From Candidatus Bathyarchaeota archaeon (GTDB taxonomy: Archaea; Thermoproteota; Bathyarchaeia; TCS64): a DNA stretch of 34,370 bases. Under the pieces are notes generated by a model, which was not told the origin of the DNA, made no database searches, and was given only the letters and a program-made list of their open reading frames with translations. Positions 14,190 through 23,315 of this stretch are shown here, piece by piece (the first letter of the stretch is position 1; each line of letters opens with the position of its first letter). The stretch lies in NCBI GenBank assembly GCA_026014875.1, contig JAOZHO010000023.1:1-34370 (forward strand). Direction: 5' to 3'. The position numbers and the translations under genes were made by a program.

Positions 14190-15641
14190 TTATTCTCCTC
14201 CCCCCAGCCTCTCGGCAGCCTCCCTAGCCACTTTGAGGGCGGGACCCAGTTCGTCGGGGATGGGACTCTTGTAGATCTGGCCTTTCAGCCTGCCCACTTG
14301 CTCCTCCTTGGCTTTCTCGATGAGCGAGGGATCTGCGATGAGGTCCAGGGCCGAGCCTGCCAGGGTCTTGGCGGCGAATATGAGGGATTTGTGGCTTATG
14401 CTCATGCCGCTGCAGGCAACGGTCTGCCAGGAGTGGCCGGGGGTCCCCAGGACGAAGGCGGCGGTGCTGAACTCCATGGTGGGGGTCTTCCAGCTGATGT
14501 CGGCGACGTCGGTGGAGCCTCCGCTTGTCTTCCCCTCGTTCCAGGGGTCGAGGATGTCGGTGACGAGGTCCACATCCACGTACTTCTCCCACTCGGGGAA
14601 CTCCCTCTTCCGGAGGGCGTCGATCTTCTGCTGCCTCGGGACGGTCTCACCGATCACCCGGGCGAACTCCAGCTCCTCCCCTGTGTAGGTCGGGGCCCCG
14701 ATCTCCCTCATGTTCGCGAGGACGACTTCGCTCAGGACCTTGTTGGGAACCTTGTTGTAGATGCCCCCGAGGAAATCCACCTCGAGGCGGGTGCCCGTCA
14801 TGAGGGATGCTCCCTCGGCGATCTTGAGGACCCACTCGTATATGTGGTCCACCTGGTCCCGTTCGGGCGCCCGGATGTAGTACCATGTGCGGGCGTAGTC
14901 GGGGACCACGTTGGGCTGGCCGCCGCCCTCCTCGATGACGTAGTGGATGCGGGCCTTCTCGATGACGTGCTCACGCATGAAGTTGACCCCGATGTTCATG
15001 AGTTCCACCGCGTCTAGTGAACTCCGCCCCTGCTCGGGGGAGCCGGCGGCGTGGGAGGTCTTCCCGTGGAAGTGAAACTTCACGGAGTTCATGGCATTGC
15101 TGCTGCCCAGCCCCGCGGTGTTCACAGAGCCAGGGTGGTGGCTGAGGCAGGCGTCGACGTCATCGAAGATGCCCGTCCTCGCCATGAAGACCTTGCCGTC
15201 GTAGTTCTCCTCAGCGGGGGTCCCGTAGAACTTGACGGCGGCCTGGGCGCCCTGCTCCTCGAGGGCGTATCTGAGGGCGATTGCTGCCGCGAGGCCGGAG
15301 GTCCCGTGGATGTTGTGGCCGCAGCCGTGTCCCGGGGCTCCCTCATTCAGGGGCTCTTTCCGGGGGACAGCTTTGTTGCTGATGCCGGGGAGGGCGTCGT
15401 ACTCCCCCATGATGCCTATCACGGGTTCGCCGCTGCCCCAGACGCCGTAGAAAGCCGTGGGCATGCCTCCCACGCCTCTCTTGACATTGAATCCGTGGCT
15501 CTCGAGCTCGTCCGCGAGGAGCTTGGCGGATTTCTCCTCGACGAGGCCCAGCTCGGCGTAGCCCCAGATCTCGTCGCTGATCTCGATTAGGCGTTCCTTG
15601 TTGTCCTCTATCCAGGTCCATGCTGCATCCTTTATGGGCAT
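14190..15641 (-). CDS. M20D amidohydrolase, AbgB-like aminoacyl/aminobenzoyl hydrolase
   Basis: This zinc amidohydrolase resembles p-aminobenzoyl-glutamate hydrolase subunit B and related N-acyl amino-acid hydrolases. Numbering from the GTG at 15644, it shows G-E-Y-D-A-L-P-G at 80-87, the metal motif G-H-G-C-G-H-N with Cys108 and His110, P-A-E-E-N at 143-147 with the general base Glu, S-H-H at 168-170, and a small dimerisation domain in the middle. I take the ATG at 15641; the adjacent GTG adds one residue. A box A-like TTTTTTTATCA sits about 30 bases upstream. It would deblock acylated amino acids or small peptides in the cytosol. Confidence 0.9.
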   Translation of the reverse strand: MPIKDAAWTWIEDNKERLIEISDEIWGYAELGLVEEKSAKLLADELESHGFNVKRGVGGMPTAFYGVWGSGEPVIGIMGEYDALPGISNKAVPRKEPLNEGAPGHGCGHNIHGTSGLAAAIALRYALEEQGAQAAVKFYGTPAEENYDGKVFMARTGIFDDVDACLSHHPGSVNTAGLGSSNAMNSVKFHFHGKTSHAAGSPEQGRSSLDAVELMNIGVNFMREHVIEKARIHYVIEEGGGQPNVVPDYARTWYYIRAPERDQVDHIYEWVLKIAEGASLMTGTRLEVDFLGGIYNKVPNKVLSEVVLANMREIGAPTYTGEELEFARVIGETVPRQQKIDALRKREFPEWEKYVDVDLVTDILDPWNEGKTSGGSTDVADISWKTPTMEFSTAAFVLGTPGHSWQTVACSGMSISHKSLIFAAKTLAGSALDLIADPSLIEKAKEEQVGRLKGQIYKSPIPDELGPALKVAREAAERLGGGE

Positions 15642-15696
15642 CACCGCTGGTTCCTACTGGGGTGATTTTGATAAAAAAAGGAGCGGCTGGAGGGAG

Positions 15697-16533
15697 CTAA
15701 GGGTTGAGTATCGCCTCTTCCAGCTTCATCCTCTGGGATTTGATGGGGGCCTCGTCGGACCAGCCCACTATGATGTGGTTCCTGCTCACCATCTCCTCGT
15801 GGAGCCCAAAGTGCTCCCTGAGGCGCTTCTGGGTCTCCTCGCCGTGGGTGAGCCAGCAGCCCCCGAGACCGAGAGCGTGGGCCATGAGGCAGATGTGGTC
15901 GGCGGCCGCGGCGGCGTCGTAGTAGAGGTTCTGGGGGACGTATTCGTCGAATCTCAGCGCCTTGTACATCCGCATGTCCTGGAGGACCACGATCATGACG
16001 CAGTTCTCGATGGGGATGTCGCTCCGCACCAGTTTCCACTCCTCGGGGTCCCTGAGGACCAGGTAGCGGGTGCAGCCCACGTTGCAGCCGTGGGGGGCGT
16101 AGAGCCCCGCCTTGAGGATCTTGTCGATCATCTCGTCGGGGACGGGCTCGTCCCTGAACTGGCGGATGCTCCTCCTCCCGTAGATGAGCTTGTCGACGGT
16201 CTCCATCTCGTCTTCCGTGAAGGGCTCCGGGAGTGTTGTTCCCAGGTCTAGGTCTCCCCCGGTCCTGAGCATCCGGGCGAAGCCGACGTAGTTGAGGCAC
16301 CACTGGATGTCGGGGGCGTCGGTGGGGAGCCCCCTCGCCTTCCAGATGTCGATGAGGCGCTCCGCGGTATCCCCGAAGCGCTTGGATATCCCCAGTTTCC
16401 CGGCCATGATCCGGTACATCATCACCTCGATGGTGTGGTGGGTCCTCTCGTGGAGGATCGCCCTGAGGACCACGGGGTCCACTTCCATGAGCTCCTCCTC
16501 GGTGAAGCCGTGGATCTTCGCGGGTTCACTCAA
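15697..16533 (-). CDS. Nitroreductase-family flavoprotein with a long N-terminal extension
   Basis: The C-terminal part (about 112-278) is an FMN-binding nitroreductase domain. It starts at the phosphate-binding R-R-S-I-R-Q-F (120-126) and includes a Y-Y-D-A-A-A-A-A-D-H-I helix and G-L-G-G-C-W-L. Such enzymes reduce nitro, quinone or enone groups, or act in cofactor chemistry. The first 110 residues are an extension not typical of the family; they are helical, with H-E-R-T-H-H-T at 28-34, and I do not recognise the domain. The start is TTG at 16533, with a box A-like TTTTATTA about 37 bases upstream. It lies between the M20D and SelA-like genes on the same strand. Confidence 0.82.
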   Translation of the reverse strand: MSEPAKIHGFTEEELMEVDPVVLRAILHERTHHTIEVMMYRIMAGKLGISKRFGDTAERLIDIWKARGLPTDAPDIQWCLNYVGFARMLRTGGDLDLGTTLPEPFTEDEMETVDKLIYGRRSIRQFRDEPVPDEMIDKILKAGLYAPHGCNVGCTRYLVLRDPEEWKLVRSDIPIENCVMIVVLQDMRMYKALRFDEYVPQNLYYDAAAAADHICLMAHALGLGGCWLTHGEETQKRLREHFGLHEEMVSRNHIIVGWSDEAPIKSQRMKLEEAILNP

Positions 16534-16596
16534 TCTGTTTTCACCAGTACTGGAAGGACGATCAGGCCTAATAAAACAGGGGATAAGAAACAGGGA

Positions 16597-17763
16597 CTAG
16601 GAGAAGATCTCGGTGAATCTCTCAACGAGGATCTTCTCCTCCCCGGGGAGGAGCGTGAGGCAGTTGAGACCGAAGGATTTGCCGAATCCCCCGTACCTGA
16701 CCCAGATCTCCGGGTCGTCCACCCTGAGGCTCTGGACGATGTCCTGGACCTCCTTCTCGGTGCGGTCCTTGAAGTCTAGGTTGAGCCCGATCTTATGGTA
16801 GTCGCAACCCTCGCCGCTCTCGGGAATGTAGCTCATCTCGACGCCCTTGAGTCCGGGGAGCTTCTTGATCCGCCTCTCGATGTATAGGGTCCTCTTCCAG
16901 GCCGGCTCGAAGCGCTCCTTCTCGTGGTCCATCACCAGCCATCTCTTGAAGGCGACCAGGAGGGCGACCACCTCCTGCCGGTCCAGCTTGTAGCCTCTCC
17001 CGATGCCCCTGTAGAATCCCCCCTGCTCCAGGGGTCCGGCCTCGTGCCCTATGAAGCTGTGGAGGGCGACCGTCTCGACGAGGTCCTTCCTGCCCACGAC
17101 GAAGCCCGTAGAGTTGGGCCCCCCGACGTACTTGCCACCGTAACACGCCAGATCCACACCCATCTCCGCGTACTTGGTGAGCTCGTCCAGGGGATACGTC
17201 ATCCCGGAGCAGTCCAGGATAACCGGGACATCATGCTTGTGGGCCACCTTCACCATCTCCTCGATATTGACGATCCGGGGCTTATCCGCCCCCATGATCA
17301 CGTGGTTGATGGCGGCCGTGTCCTCGGTGATAGCGGCCTCCATCAGCTCGGGGGTGCAGCCCCAGCGCTCGTCCCCGACTAAGACGAACTTGCCGCCGGG
17401 GACCTGCATAGCCCTGTCGTAGATGAGAATCCTGTTGGCCCTCTGGAGGATGAACTCGTTCTTCATCCCCGCGGTGTCGGGGAGCCGCCTGATCTTCTCG
17501 GGGTCCCTCCCGGCGATACAGGCGGCGGCGCTGAGAACCAGCGCGTTGAAGGCGCCGCTGGTTATCCAGCCCGCCTCGGCCCCGCAGCCCTCGGCTATGA
17601 TCTCCCCGCCCCTCTTCATCAGGTCCCAGAGGTAGACGTAGGACTCGTTCGCCTCCTCCATCGCCGCCAAGATCTCCTTGGTGAGGGAGGAACCCCCCAA
17701 CCTGGTCAGCGCGAAGGACGCGTTAACGACTCTCTTGACTCCCAGTTCCCCGTAAATGCTCAT
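16597..17763 (-). CDS. SelA-like PLP-dependent enzyme (SelA / DgaE-type fold)
   Basis: This 388-residue fold I PLP enzyme belongs to the selenocysteine synthase-like group, which includes SelA and D-glucosaminate-6-phosphate ammonia-lyase (DgaE). The N-terminus has R-V-V-N-A-S-F-A-L-T-R-L-G-G, the usual opening of the group. Lys211 in Y-G-G-K-Y-V-G-G-P should bind PLP, followed by T-G-F-V-V-G-R. The start is ATG at 17763, with a box A GTTTTATCC about 26 bases upstream. No selenium genes or tRNA-Sec are nearby, so a lyase or aminotransferase role on an amino acid is more likely than selenocysteine synthesis. Confidence 0.82.
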   Translation of the reverse strand: MSIYGELGVKRVVNASFALTRLGGSSLTKEILAAMEEANESYVYLWDLMKRGGEIIAEGCGAEAGWITSGAFNALVLSAAACIAGRDPEKIRRLPDTAGMKNEFILQRANRILIYDRAMQVPGGKFVLVGDERWGCTPELMEAAITEDTAAINHVIMGADKPRIVNIEEMVKVAHKHDVPVILDCSGMTYPLDELTKYAEMGVDLACYGGKYVGGPNSTGFVVGRKDLVETVALHSFIGHEAGPLEQGGFYRGIGRGYKLDRQEVVALLVAFKRWLVMDHEKERFEPAWKRTLYIERRIKKLPGLKGVEMSYIPESGEGCDYHKIGLNLDFKDRTEKEVQDIVQSLRVDDPEIWVRYGGFGKSFGLNCLTLLPGEEKILVERFTEIFS

Positions 17764-17847
17764 GGAACCCACTATCAAGGCAGCGGATAAAACATTTTTC
17801 AGACTCAACCCTTTTCCCGTCGAGCCGCCTCTTTCAGTAGAAGAGCA

Positions 17848-18909
17848 ATGGGTGCAAGGCCTAGAGCTAGAGCGTTCGGAGTACAACTCGGCGTAATGGA
17901 ACCGGGACGAATGAACTCCATCACCGACGTGGAGGGGGTCGGCGTGGGACACTCCACGCTTATCAAGGGGGATGACATCAGGACCGGGGTCACCGCCATC
18001 TTCCCCCATCAGGGGAACCCCTACGAGGAGAAGGCTACGGCAGCCGTGGACCTCTTCAACGCCTACGGCAAAGCCACGGGTCTCCCCCAGATAATGCTCG
18101 AGGGGGCCATCGAGACCCCCATCCTCCTCACGGAGACACTGAACACGTGGCGGGTGGCCGACTCGGTCCTCGACTACTATGAGGAGAGGTACGGCGGGGC
18201 GCCCCGCTCCCTGAACGTCGTGGTCGGGGAGACCAACGGCAGCTATCTGACACGTAACTTCGGCAGGCACATAGGAAAGGAGCAGGTCTTCGAGGCCATC
18301 GATCGAGCCCGGAGCCAAGAGGGGAGAGGCCCCACACCGGAGGGGAACGTGGGCGGGGGCACCCCCATGACAGGCTACGGATTCAAGGGGGGAGTCGGAT
18401 CCGCCTCCAGGGTCCACGACTGCTTCACCGTCGGCGTCCTGGTCCAGCTCAACTGCGGGAGAAAGGAGGACCTGACCATCGCCGGCGTGCCGGTGGGCAG
18501 GGAGGTGGAGCTGCCGAAGCCCCCTGAAGAGCCTCCGGGCAACTCCATCATGATGGTCGTGGCCACGGACCTCGACGCGAACAGCCGCCAGCTCTGGAAG
18601 GTGGCCAAGAGGGCTGCCCTGGGCCTCGCCCGGACCGGCTCCTACGGGGGCAACGGGAGCGGGGACTTCACCATCTCCTTCAGCACCGGGAAGAGGAGCC
18701 TCGACGAGCTAAAGGAGGCGGCCCCGAGCAGAGGCGACGGGTTCATGAGCCCCGTGTACAAGGCCACGGTCGAGGCGACGGAGGAGGCCATCGTGAACGC
18801 CCTGTTCGGGGCGGAGACTATGACCGGCAGAGACGGGAACACGAGGCACGCGCTGCCCCTGGACCAGGTGGAGAGAATCTTCGAGAAGTATGGTCGACCC
18901 CTGAAATGA
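17848..18909 (+). CDS. P1-family aminopeptidase (DmpA/BapA-like)
   Basis: This is an Ntn-hydrolase-like peptidase of family P1. Characterised members are L-aminopeptidase/D-amidase DmpA and beta-peptidyl aminopeptidase BapA, which free N-terminal D-amides or beta-amino acids. The 353-residue precursor begins with N-S-I-T-D-V-x-G-V-x-V-G-H (about 23-35) and has G-F-K-G-G-V-G-S-A-S-R and T-V-G-V-L-V-Q. Autocleavage should occur before Ser271 in N-G-S-G-D, making that serine the nucleophile. The ATG at 17848 keeps the conserved R-x-R-A-x-x-x-G opening. It diverges from the SelA-like gene (84 bases) and converges on the class III aminotransferase gene. Confidence 0.9.
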   Translation: MGARPRARAFGVQLGVMEPGRMNSITDVEGVGVGHSTLIKGDDIRTGVTAIFPHQGNPYEEKATAAVDLFNAYGKATGLPQIMLEGAIETPILLTETLNTWRVADSVLDYYEERYGGAPRSLNVVVGETNGSYLTRNFGRHIGKEQVFEAIDRARSQEGRGPTPEGNVGGGTPMTGYGFKGGVGSASRVHDCFTVGVLVQLNCGRKEDLTIAGVPVGREVELPKPPEEPPGNSIMMVVATDLDANSRQLWKVAKRAALGLARTGSYGGNGSGDFTISFSTGKRSLDELKEAAPSRGDGFMSPVYKATVEATEEAIVNALFGAETMTGRDGNTRHALPLDQVERIFEKYGRPLK

Positions 18910-18946
18910 CCATGAGAAATGAGGGAGAATCCCCCTCAGGAACCGT

Positions 18947-20245
18947 CTAACCCCTGTAGGTCTTGAAAAAGTCCTCAGTCGCAGCCAGGTACGCCTCGAT
19001 GTCCTCCTCGGTGTGAGGCTCGCTGATGAAGCTGTGGGGCAGCGTCGGGCTGACGTAGACGATGTTCCTGGAGAGCATGTGGGCGTAGTAGGCCTTCGCG
19101 GCCTTGGCATCGTTCCTCGTGACATCCCTGACGTTCTTGGGCGCCTCCTTCTGGAAGTGGATGCCGAAGGTAGAGCAGACACCCGTCAGGGCGGCGTCCA
19201 CATCGCTCCCCTCGATGATGTCAGCCAGGCCCTTCCGGACCTTCTCTCCTAGACCGTCGATGTGCTCGTAGACTTTCCCCTCCTTCAACAGGTCGAGGGT
19301 GGCTATCCCCGCGACCATGCTGACGGGGTTGCCGGTGAAGGTGCCCCCGTGGAAGGACCTCTCCCGCATATCCGGATACTTCCGGTGGTCCAGGCGCTCG
19401 AAGATGTCCCTCCGGCCGCAGAAGGCCCCGATGGGGAAGCCCCCGCCCATGATCTTGCCCAGGATAGTGACGTCGGGGGTCACCCCGAAGTAGCCCTGGC
19501 CCCCGCCGGGTCCGAGCCTGAAGCCGGAGATGACCTCGTCGAAGATGAGCAGTGTCCCGGTCTCGTCGCATATCTCCCTCAGACCCTCCAGGTATCCGGG
19601 CTCGGGGACTAGGAAGCCCCCCACACCCATCAGGGGCTCCACGACCAGGCTGGCGGCGTCCCCGCCTTTCAGCGCCTTCCTGGCCGCTTCGAGGTCGTTG
19701 AATGGGACCACCACGGTGTCCTCCACCGTCTTGGGGTTGAGGCCAGCTGACTCGGGGACGTCGAAGGGCTCATGCACACCCTTGTGGAGGCTGTCGTAGC
19801 CGCCGTGCCACCCCCCCTCCATCTTCACCAGCTTCATCCTCCCCGTGTACGCCCGGGCGAGGCGGCTGGAGTACATGTTGGCCTCGGTGCCGCTGCTGGT
19901 GTACCGTATCATCTCGGCACTGGGCACCATGTCGACGAGGCGCTCCGCGAGCTCGATCTCCAGCTCGTGGGAGAAGCCGATGTGGGTCCCCTTCCTGATC
20001 TGCGCCTCCACGGCGTCCATCACCCTGGGATGGGAATGGCCCAAGATCAGGGCTCCGTGGCCCGTCCAGAAGTCCGTGTAGACGTTGCCGTCCACGTCGG
20101 TGAGCTTGCACCCCTTGGCCTCGGCCACGTAGAACGGGTAGGGCGTTATGTCCCTGATGCCGTAGGAGACCCCCGCAGGGAGGACCTTCCCGGCCCTCGC
20201 GTACAGATCCCTGGATCGCTTGGTCTTCTCCTCGTAGCTTTTCAA
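18947..20245 (-). CDS. Class III PLP aminotransferase, HemL-like
   Basis: This 432-residue protein resembles glutamate-1-semialdehyde aminomutase and related class III aminotransferases. It has S-S-G-T-E-A-N (117-123), G-G-W-H-G-G-Y, the D-E-V-I-S-G-F-R stretch (236-243), and the PLP lysine Lys264 in L-G-K-I-M-G-G-G, the position seen in HemL. No other haem genes are nearby. Beta-amino-acid aminotransferases such as beta-phenylalanine aminotransferase belong to the same subgroup, so an amino-acid role is equally possible. The start is TTG at 20245. It follows PEPCK on the same strand after 62 bases, perhaps as one transcript. Confidence 0.85.
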   Translation of the reverse strand: MKSYEEKTKRSRDLYARAGKVLPAGVSYGIRDITPYPFYVAEAKGCKLTDVDGNVYTDFWTGHGALILGHSHPRVMDAVEAQIRKGTHIGFSHELEIELAERLVDMVPSAEMIRYTSSGTEANMYSSRLARAYTGRMKLVKMEGGWHGGYDSLHKGVHEPFDVPESAGLNPKTVEDTVVVPFNDLEAARKALKGGDAASLVVEPLMGVGGFLVPEPGYLEGLREICDETGTLLIFDEVISGFRLGPGGGQGYFGVTPDVTILGKIMGGGFPIGAFCGRRDIFERLDHRKYPDMRERSFHGGTFTGNPVSMVAGIATLDLLKEGKVYEHIDGLGEKVRKGLADIIEGSDVDAALTGVCSTFGIHFQKEAPKNVRDVTRNDAKAAKAYYAHMLSRNIVYVSPTLPHSFISEPHTEEDIEAYLAATEDFFKTYRG

Positions 20246-20307
20246 AAATGAATCCCCGTGAATAGGCTAATCATCCCGGGAAGTATATGGTTTACCGTGG
20301 ATGCGGG

Positions 20308-22170
20308 TCAGAGGAAGTACTCGGGGGCCAACGCCTCCTTCCCCGTCTCGGCCTTCAGGACCTCCAGCTCCGCCCTCAGCTGGCCGAGGATCTCCCAGAA
20401 CTCCTTGGGCATCCCGGGCTCGGGCTTGAATATCTCCTCCATCCGGGCGATCTTCTCCAGGTACTTGTCCAGCCTCACCGAGAACTGGGTGTGGTAGTCC
20501 TCGAGGGAGTAATCCTTGTCGAAGACGCTTTGGAACAGCTCCTTGAGGTCCCTGTACTTGGGGAGGAAGCCGATGGGAGTCTTGATGGCGTCGTAGTCCC
20601 CGTGGACCCGGCCCTCGGCCCAGAGGACCCAGATCTTCTTGTCGGGGATAGCGTTGGTGTACTTTCCCTCGTGCTTCAGGAAGTAGTTGGTCGCGAAGAC
20701 CTTGGGGCAGTTCCTGAGCTTCCGGCCGAACCTGAGGTGGTTCTCGAGGTAGGTCCCCAGGGGCACTACGATGAAGTCCATGTTCGCCATGGGGCTCGAC
20801 TTCCTCACCCCCTCCTGGCCCAGGGTCGCCGAGGTGGTCTCGGACTCGATGGTGGCCCCAAAGTAGACCCCGTGCTCCCAGCTCGCCGCCTCGCAGACCG
20901 GGACGTTGGTGTCCGAGTCCCGGCCCCCGTAGAAGACCCCCTGGACAATGACGCCTTCGGGGTCATGGGCCTTGGGGTCAGCGTTCTCCAGTTCGCTGAT
21001 CCTCATGGTGTACCTGGCGTTGCTGTGGGAGAAGATGATCTCCTTGCCGCTGTCGTCGGTCTTCCCTTTCCACCAGTCCCCCGAGTAGTTCACTCCGTTC
21101 CCCGGGGGGTCCCTGCCCATGCCCTGCCAGTAGGGGACTCCGTCCTCGATCAGGACGTTGCTGAATATGAGCTCCCGGGGGCTCGTGAGGGCTTGGTAGA
21201 TGAGGGGGTCGTCCCCGGGGTTGACGTCCTTGATGATCCCGAAGATGCCGGACTCGATGTTCACGGCCCTGGCGTTCCCCTTCCCGTCAGATCTGAGGTA
21301 GGCGATGTCGTCTCCGACGATGGTCTGCCCGGGGATCATCGCGGTGCTCGTCTTGCCGCAGGCGCTGGGGTAGGCCCCGGTGAAGTATGTGACCCGGTCC
21401 TTGCCTGGGGGGTGGACCCCCATCACGAGCATGTGCTCGGCGAGCCAGTCCTCGTGGTTCGCCTTGTAGACGGCGAGGCGGAGGGCGAGCTTCTTGAGGC
21501 CCAGACTGTTCCCTGCGTACTGGTTGTTCACCGAGTAGACCTTGCCGTCGAGGAAGTCGATGTAGATGCGCCTCTTCTCGATGTCGACGCTGCAGTTCCT
21601 CTCGTCGAGGGCCCCGGCGCTGTGGATGAATGTGAAGAACTCCCGGCCCCCCCCGAGGCGCTTGAACTCCTCGTAGCCGCTCCGGTAAAGGAGGTCCTCG
21701 CTGTGGGCCACGTAGGTGGAGTCGGTGAACTGGAGGGCGCAGAGGCTGAACCGGGAGCCCGTGGGCCCCAGACTGAAGAAACGCACCAGCATCTCCTTGC
21801 CCTTCATGGCCCCGTCGAGGAAACCCCTCACCTCCCGGAGCCCCTCCTCCCTCTCCAAGGAGACGATGCCCCGACTAAGGCTCTGGCCCGCGGGGAGGAG
21901 AACGGCGGTGTGGGGCTTGTCCCGGGCCTGGTCGTCGTACCCGTCGAAGTGGATGGTGTGGCCGTCCATCTTCAGAGGATGCTCCTCACCCAGATCGATG
22001 GCCAGCTGCCTTACGTATGCAATCTCCTCGGGGTCGTCGGTGATCACGGTGACCTTGGAGGGCTTGCATAGGTTGATGAACTCCCGCACCTGCTTGAGGA
22101 CGTGGGGATTCCTGAGATTGACGAGTTTCCTAAGGCTGTCCCCCCTGAGAAGGACGTCTGAGAGCGGCAT
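20308..22170 (-). CDS. pckG: Phosphoenolpyruvate carboxykinase, GTP type
   Basis: This enzyme converts oxaloacetate and GTP to phosphoenolpyruvate, CO2 and GDP, the entry step of gluconeogenesis from amino acids. The 620-residue length matches GTP-type enzymes. The P-loop is A-C-G-K-T-S (270-275), with the reactive Cys271 typical of this class. The V-G-D-D pair (287-288) follows, then G-M-G-R-D-P-P and P-K-V-F-A-T-N. The ATG at 22170 gives the full N-terminal domain. Next to peptidases and aminotransferases it would draw carbon from amino-acid breakdown toward sugars, together with gap at the left of the window. Confidence 0.95.
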   Translation of the reverse strand: MPLSDVLLRGDSLRKLVNLRNPHVLKQVREFINLCKPSKVTVITDDPEEIAYVRQLAIDLGEEHPLKMDGHTIHFDGYDDQARDKPHTAVLLPAGQSLSRGIVSLEREEGLREVRGFLDGAMKGKEMLVRFFSLGPTGSRFSLCALQFTDSTYVAHSEDLLYRSGYEEFKRLGGGREFFTFIHSAGALDERNCSVDIEKRRIYIDFLDGKVYSVNNQYAGNSLGLKKLALRLAVYKANHEDWLAEHMLVMGVHPPGKDRVTYFTGAYPSACGKTSTAMIPGQTIVGDDIAYLRSDGKGNARAVNIESGIFGIIKDVNPGDDPLIYQALTSPRELIFSNVLIEDGVPYWQGMGRDPPGNGVNYSGDWWKGKTDDSGKEIIFSHSNARYTMRISELENADPKAHDPEGVIVQGVFYGGRDSDTNVPVCEAASWEHGVYFGATIESETTSATLGQEGVRKSSPMANMDFIVVPLGTYLENHLRFGRKLRNCPKVFATNYFLKHEGKYTNAIPDKKIWVLWAEGRVHGDYDAIKTPIGFLPKYRDLKELFQSVFDKDYSLEDYHTQFSVRLDKYLEKIARMEEIFKPEPGMPKEFWEILGQLRAELEVLKAETGKEALAPEYFL

Positions 22171-22344
22171 AATCTTGCCTCAGAGACCTAGATTTGACCG
22201 GTTATTTAGCCCTTCTGATTTTCGATAAGCGTTTTTTAAGCCTGTTTTCATCGTAACCCTTAGGAAACGGCTCGAATATATAGATAGTAAATACTGAAAG
22301 GATTGACCAACCTGCGTGTGGAAAATTGTCGACTCGATGAATCT

Positions 22345-22369
22345 GGAATAAGGCGTAGATTTTTATTCC
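22345..22369 (-). terminator. Inverted repeat downstream of panB
   Basis: GGAATAA (22345-22351) and TTATTCC (22363-22369) form a perfect 7-bp stem about 35 bases after the panB stop. On the minus strand the loop side carries an A-rich run. It may end panB transcripts, or be part of the promoter region of the following PEPCK gene. Nothing else gene-like is seen in the 22171-22402 spacer. Confidence 0.35.
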
Positions 22370-22402
22370 GGCTCCAAAGGAACCTGCAACGGGCCCGAGT
22401 GT

Positions 22403-23254
22403 TCAAGCCCTATCAAGGAGCTTGTCCAGCTTGTTTTTCTCCCCCTGGTCCATGCGGAAAGTCTGTTCCTCCCCTGGGAAGCCCCCGGCCGTCACGTCCC
22501 CCTCGAAGCCCTTCAGAGCATCCAGCATGACGCCGCGGAGATCGGCGTACTTCCTGGCGAAGGGGGGCGCCTTCTCGTAGACACCGAAGACATCGTGGAC
22601 CACGAGTACCTGGCCGTCGCAGTGAGGGCCTGCCCCGATCCCGATGGTGGGGATGCCGAGCCTCTCGGTGATGGCTCCAGCCGCCTCGGCGGCGACGTAC
22701 TCCAGGACCACTGAGAATGCCCCCGCCTCCTCCAGGGCGAATGCGTCCTCCAGGATGCCGGCCGCGGACTCGGCGGTCGCCCCCTGAACGCTTATTCCTC
22801 CGAGGACTGTAGCCCTCTGAGGCATGAGACCGATGTGGCCCTGGACAGGAATCCCCACGTCGACGAGGGCCTTCACCTTCCCGGCGACCTCCTTCCCTCC
22901 CTCGAGCTTCACGGCGTCGGCGCCCCCCTCCTGGATTATCCTCCCCGAGTTCCTGATGGTGTCCTCAACGCTGACATGGTACGAAAGGAACGGGAGGTCC
23001 CCCACGATGAAGGCTTTCTTGGCGCCCCGGGCCACGGGCCGGGTGTGATAGATTATGTCGTCCACGGTGACGGGAATCGGATTCTCGTAGCCCAGGACCA
23101 CCATCCCCACCGAGTCCCCGACGAGGATCATGTCGATCCCGGCCTCGTCCACCAGCCGGGCGACGGGGTAGTCGTATGCGGTGACCTGGGTGATCTTCTC
23201 CCCCCTCCGCTTCTTGCCGAGGATGTCCGGGAGGGTCGTCTTCGCCACGCTCAT
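22403..23254 (-). CDS. panB: 3-methyl-2-oxobutanoate hydroxymethyltransferase
   Basis: PanB adds a hydroxymethyl group from methylene-tetrahydrofolate or its archaeal analogue to 2-oxoisovalerate, giving ketopantoate for CoA synthesis. From the ATG at 23254 the protein has 283 residues, close to the usual 265-280. It shows the metal-site motif V-G-D-S-V-G-M (45-51), V-K-L-E-G-G (115-120), G-H-I-G-L-M-P-Q and G-I-G-A-G-P-H-C-D-G-Q. The open frame extends another 93 codons upstream, but that part is antisense to panE. The divergent panE gene carries out the next step, and the two share one short promoter region. Confidence 0.95.
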   Translation of the reverse strand: MSVAKTTLPDILGKKRRGEKITQVTAYDYPVARLVDEAGIDMILVGDSVGMVVLGYENPIPVTVDDIIYHTRPVARGAKKAFIVGDLPFLSYHVSVEDTIRNSGRIIQEGGADAVKLEGGKEVAGKVKALVDVGIPVQGHIGLMPQRATVLGGISVQGATAESAAGILEDAFALEEAGAFSVVLEYVAAEAAGAITERLGIPTIGIGAGPHCDGQVLVVHDVFGVYEKAPPFARKYADLRGVMLDALKGFEGDVTAGGFPGEEQTFRMDQGEKNKLDKLLDRA

Positions 23255-23315
23255 CACTCCTATGGACGCGATTATGCCCCTGAAATTATTAATGACTTTA
23301 GTCAAACGTGACACG
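23255..23315. promoter_or_regulatory. Shared divergent promoter of panB and panE
   Basis: Only 61 bases separate the two start codons. One AT-rich block, AAATTATTAATG at 23283-23294, lies about 26 bases before the panE ATG and about 36 before the panB ATG. Being nearly symmetrical, it could serve as box A in both directions and tie expression of the two pantoate genes together. Confidence 0.5.

Noticed and set aside
17764-18417. N-terminal extension of the SelA-like frame
   Set aside because: The extra codons are antisense to the P1 peptidase gene; the family N-terminus and a good box A both place the start at 17763.
20287-22071. A 594-codon plus-strand frame opposite PEPCK
   Set aside because: It is a shadow frame caused by high GC; the product is a Val/Gly/Glu/Leu-rich mixture with no domain, while PEPCK on the other strand is complete.
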